Of a stretch of DNA of 64,000 nt, positions 62,410 to 64,000 are shown piece by piece. The notes below the pieces were generated by a model, which worked only from the letters and a program-made list of their open reading frames with translations, was not told the DNA's origin and did no database searches. Where the stretch lies: assembly GCA_947504035.1 (NCBI GenBank), contig CANNGA010000017.1:32711-96710 (forward strand), written 5' to 3'. The translations under genes were made by a program, and so were the position numbers. The DNA comes from an uncultured Flavobacteriaceae bacterium. GTDB lineage: Bacteria; Bacteroidota; Bacteroidia; Flavobacteriales; Flavobacteriaceae. The stretch's first letter is position 1; every line of letters starts with the position of its first letter.

Positions 62410-63729
62410 GTGAAAGAATATTTCTGTATAGAATTAAAATTTAAGGATAAAAAAATTTCATCCAAAACATTCCACGCTCATTTATTTGTTACTGACGAGG
62501 AAATGTATATTCAAATAATAGACAACGAAGTCGGTTCTCAAATTGATAGGGATTTTATGGTGTCAAAAGGTTCTCACGGACTTTTTGAAAACAATTTTGA
62601 AATTACAGGAACAGAAGTCGCTCTTTTTTTAGACAAAAGCAGAATCTACAAAACGCAATCGTTTCAGAGCGATGTCCAAAATACTTATTTCACTATTTAC
62701 GTTAGCAAAATAGCTTTAGTATTTCCGAATAAACACAAGGAATTTGTAAACGAAGGAAAGGCGTTTTTGAATAAAAATGGATTGAAAACTGTTAATTCGT
62801 TTTACTCTTTTTTCACTAATTTAAAAAATAAAAATGAATTTTCAATTTCTCGAATGAATGGAATGAAAGACTTCTATGACGCAAAGGAAATATCTTTTAG
62901 ACCAGAATTGGAATTTACAAACAATGAAAAGCGAGGAAGTGAACAATTTACAGTAAAAAAAATCCCAACCATAAATTATAAGTTTGCCGATTTAGACTTT
63001 GAAAGAGCCAAAAGGTCTCTGGAAATAATATGTAGTTTTTTATCTTTCTGCTTTGGTATTAGAATCATATTCGAAAAGTTAACCTACAGAACAGAAGAGC
63101 AGATTTTTATCTATCGAGACACTTCACCGAACAACAAAACATTTGTTTCCGACTTTTCGACCGTTTTTTATCATTTGGAAAAAAACTACCGAATAGAGAA
63201 AATTTTAAAAACGGATTGGTACGCTAATTATCTCATAAAAGAAAAGCAATTTGATAAGGCAATAGATAATTATTTGCATTCAAGAGAAGTAGATTTAACC
63301 GCTTCATTTTTATTGCTTTTTAATATAATCGAGATTTTCAATATCAAACAGCAAATTGAAAAATTTGTATTTAACAAATCAAAAGAAGATAACTTTAAAA
63401 AAGCATTTGGGCTGATTTCATCTTCTTTAGAGCAGAAAGAAGATTTGGATTTATTAAAGGATAAATGGAATGGACTCATCAATAAAATCGAGATAAAACC
63501 TTTAAAAAGCCCTTTAGAAGAGACTTTGAAATTAAATTCTATAAATCCATTAGATTTTGGATACTCATTTAAAAAACTAAAAAAAACACGAGATAAATTA
63601 ACGCACGGAAGTGTCAATTCGATAAGCGAAAAAGATTTGAAATCTCAAATTTTCTGTTTAAGACAAATAACTTTACGGTTGATATTGGCAAATTTAGGAT
63701 TGAAAAGTGACTTAAAAAACGCCACATAA
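62410..63729 (+). CDS. ApeA-like HEPN-domain protein
   Basis: The 439-residue protein starts at a GTG. The N-terminal 210 residues are beta-rich (FCIELKFKDKKISSKTFHAHLFV, GTEVALFLDKSRIYKTQSF), a middle region follows, and the C-terminal 150 residues are helical. The HEPN ribonuclease motif R-x4-H is seen as RDKLTHG (Arg394, His399), followed by a helix (QIFCLRQITLRLILANLGL). The layout is that of ApeA-type abortive-infection proteins, in which a HEPN RNase is held by an N-terminal domain. An antiphage role is an inference from architecture and the mobile context. The gene is flanked by cassette repeats on both sides. Confidence 0.65.
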   Translation: MKEYFCIELKFKDKKISSKTFHAHLFVTDEEMYIQIIDNEVGSQIDRDFMVSKGSHGLFENNFEITGTEVALFLDKSRIYKTQSFQSDVQNTYFTIYVSKIALVFPNKHKEFVNEGKAFLNKNGLKTVNSFYSFFTNLKNKNEFSISRMNGMKDFYDAKEISFRPELEFTNNEKRGSEQFTVKKIPTINYKFADLDFERAKRSLEIICSFLSFCFGIRIIFEKLTYRTEEQIFIYRDTSPNNKTFVSDFSTVFYHLEKNYRIEKILKTDWYANYLIKEKQFDKAIDNYLHSREVDLTASFLLLFNIIEIFNIKQQIEKFVFNKSKEDNFKKAFGLISSSLEQKEDLDLLKDKWNGLINKIEIKPLKSPLEETLKLNSINPLDFGYSFKKLKKTRDKLTHGSVNSISEKDLKSQIFCLRQITLRLILANLGLKSDLKNAT

Positions 63730-64000
63730 CAACGGTAACCGTTGCACAAGTCCATAATTTTCTAAAAAAATGGTTTAAATAAGGCACTCTAAGAGCATTT
63801 CTAGCTTTATGTCCTTATCTAAAATATATATTTTAGAAGGCTTAAATTTGATACTAGAGGCTTAGAATTCTCCTTTTGTAGAACACATACAAAAACAGTT
63901 GTCCTGCGTCACTTTCTGCCCTATTTTTTTGTTTTACCTTGATTTGTAGTTTTTGTGTAAAGGTCATGTTGTGAGTGAGGTAGTGGTTTGAACTGTCTTA
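63728..64000. repeat. Cassette-boundary repeat, copy 2 (cut by window edge)
   Basis: It is nearly identical to 61966-62250 from CAACGGTAACCGTTG (63730-63744) onward, and ends in the copy-D phrase GTGAGGTAGTGGTTTGAACTG at the edge. Its first base pairs overlap the stop codon of the HEPN gene, so the element abuts the coding region. A further cassette or the parent recombinase gene may lie outside the window. Confidence 0.9.

Noticed and set aside
33514..64000. Insertion sequences or transposases
   Set aside because: I found no transposase motif or IS ends. Recombinase remnants occur only as the C-terminal fragments in the right-hand repeats.

Overview
The window looks like a chromosomal segment of a marine-type member of the Flavobacteriaceae (Bacteroidota). 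Base composition is AT-rich, start sites lack Shine-Dalgarno sequences, several promoters match the Bacteroidota TTTG / TAnnTTTG type, and the gene set is typical of the family: ribH-mutL cluster, paired rhomboids, signal peptidase I of about 530 residues with extra N-terminal membrane segments, heterodimeric methylmalonyl-CoA mutase with a short small subunit, lipoproteins with Bacteroidota lipoboxes and a type IX secretion (T9SS) sorting tail.

Layout. (1) 0-8 kb is core: recF (cut by the left edge), a membrane TPR protein, ribH, two small membrane proteins, mutL, two rhomboid proteases and an endonuclease/exonuclease/phosphatase protein. (2) 8-16.4 kb is a candidate signalling island: a lipoprotein gene and a TPR-CHAT (caspase-like) protease gene converge on an ECF sigma factor plus a TPR-bearing putative anti-sigma gene. 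Beyond the sigma gene lie a small unknown protein, a collagen-like lipoprotein and a large two-repeat protein. A TGTTAACCTT motif recurs upstream of several of these genes. (3) 16.5-33.6 kb is again core: WbqC-like protein, lepB, dapB, parB, parA, M16 peptidase, DEAD-box helicase, VF530-like protein, both methylmalonyl-CoA mutase subunits, a FtsB-like protein, udk and tRNA-Pro(TGG).

(4) 33.7-53.3 kb, downstream of the tRNA and almost entirely on the minus strand, is an orphan type VI secretion (T6SS) cargo island without structural genes. Read in the direction of transcription it holds vgrG, a metzincin-type zinc-protease effector, an array of PepSY-like lipoproteins (likely immunity proteins) interspersed with remnants of effector tails, a probable adaptor, a PAAR-like (DUF4280) protein, a 959-residue second effector and three mosaic paralogous exported proteins (likely its immunity set). 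Broken copies and related lipoproteins follow. The arrangement suggests repeated recombinational replacement of effectors while old immunity genes are kept.

(5) 53.6-64 kb is accessory DNA: an HTH regulator, small membrane proteins, a T9SS-secreted beta-propeller protein, a protein of near-identical internal repeats, and a cassette-like array of small genes (one interrupted by a stop codon, DUF3144, DUF4844, one unknown, and an ApeA-like HEPN protein). These are separated by direct repeats that carry fragments of a tyrosine recombinase gene, a repeated terminator and a repeated CAACGGTAACCGTTG element.

The best candidates for something undescribed are the metzincin/PepSY effector-immunity array with its orphan effector tails, the ECF/TPR/CHAT locus, and the recombinase-remnant cassette array at the right edge. 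Family names are assigned from motifs and memory, without database searches.
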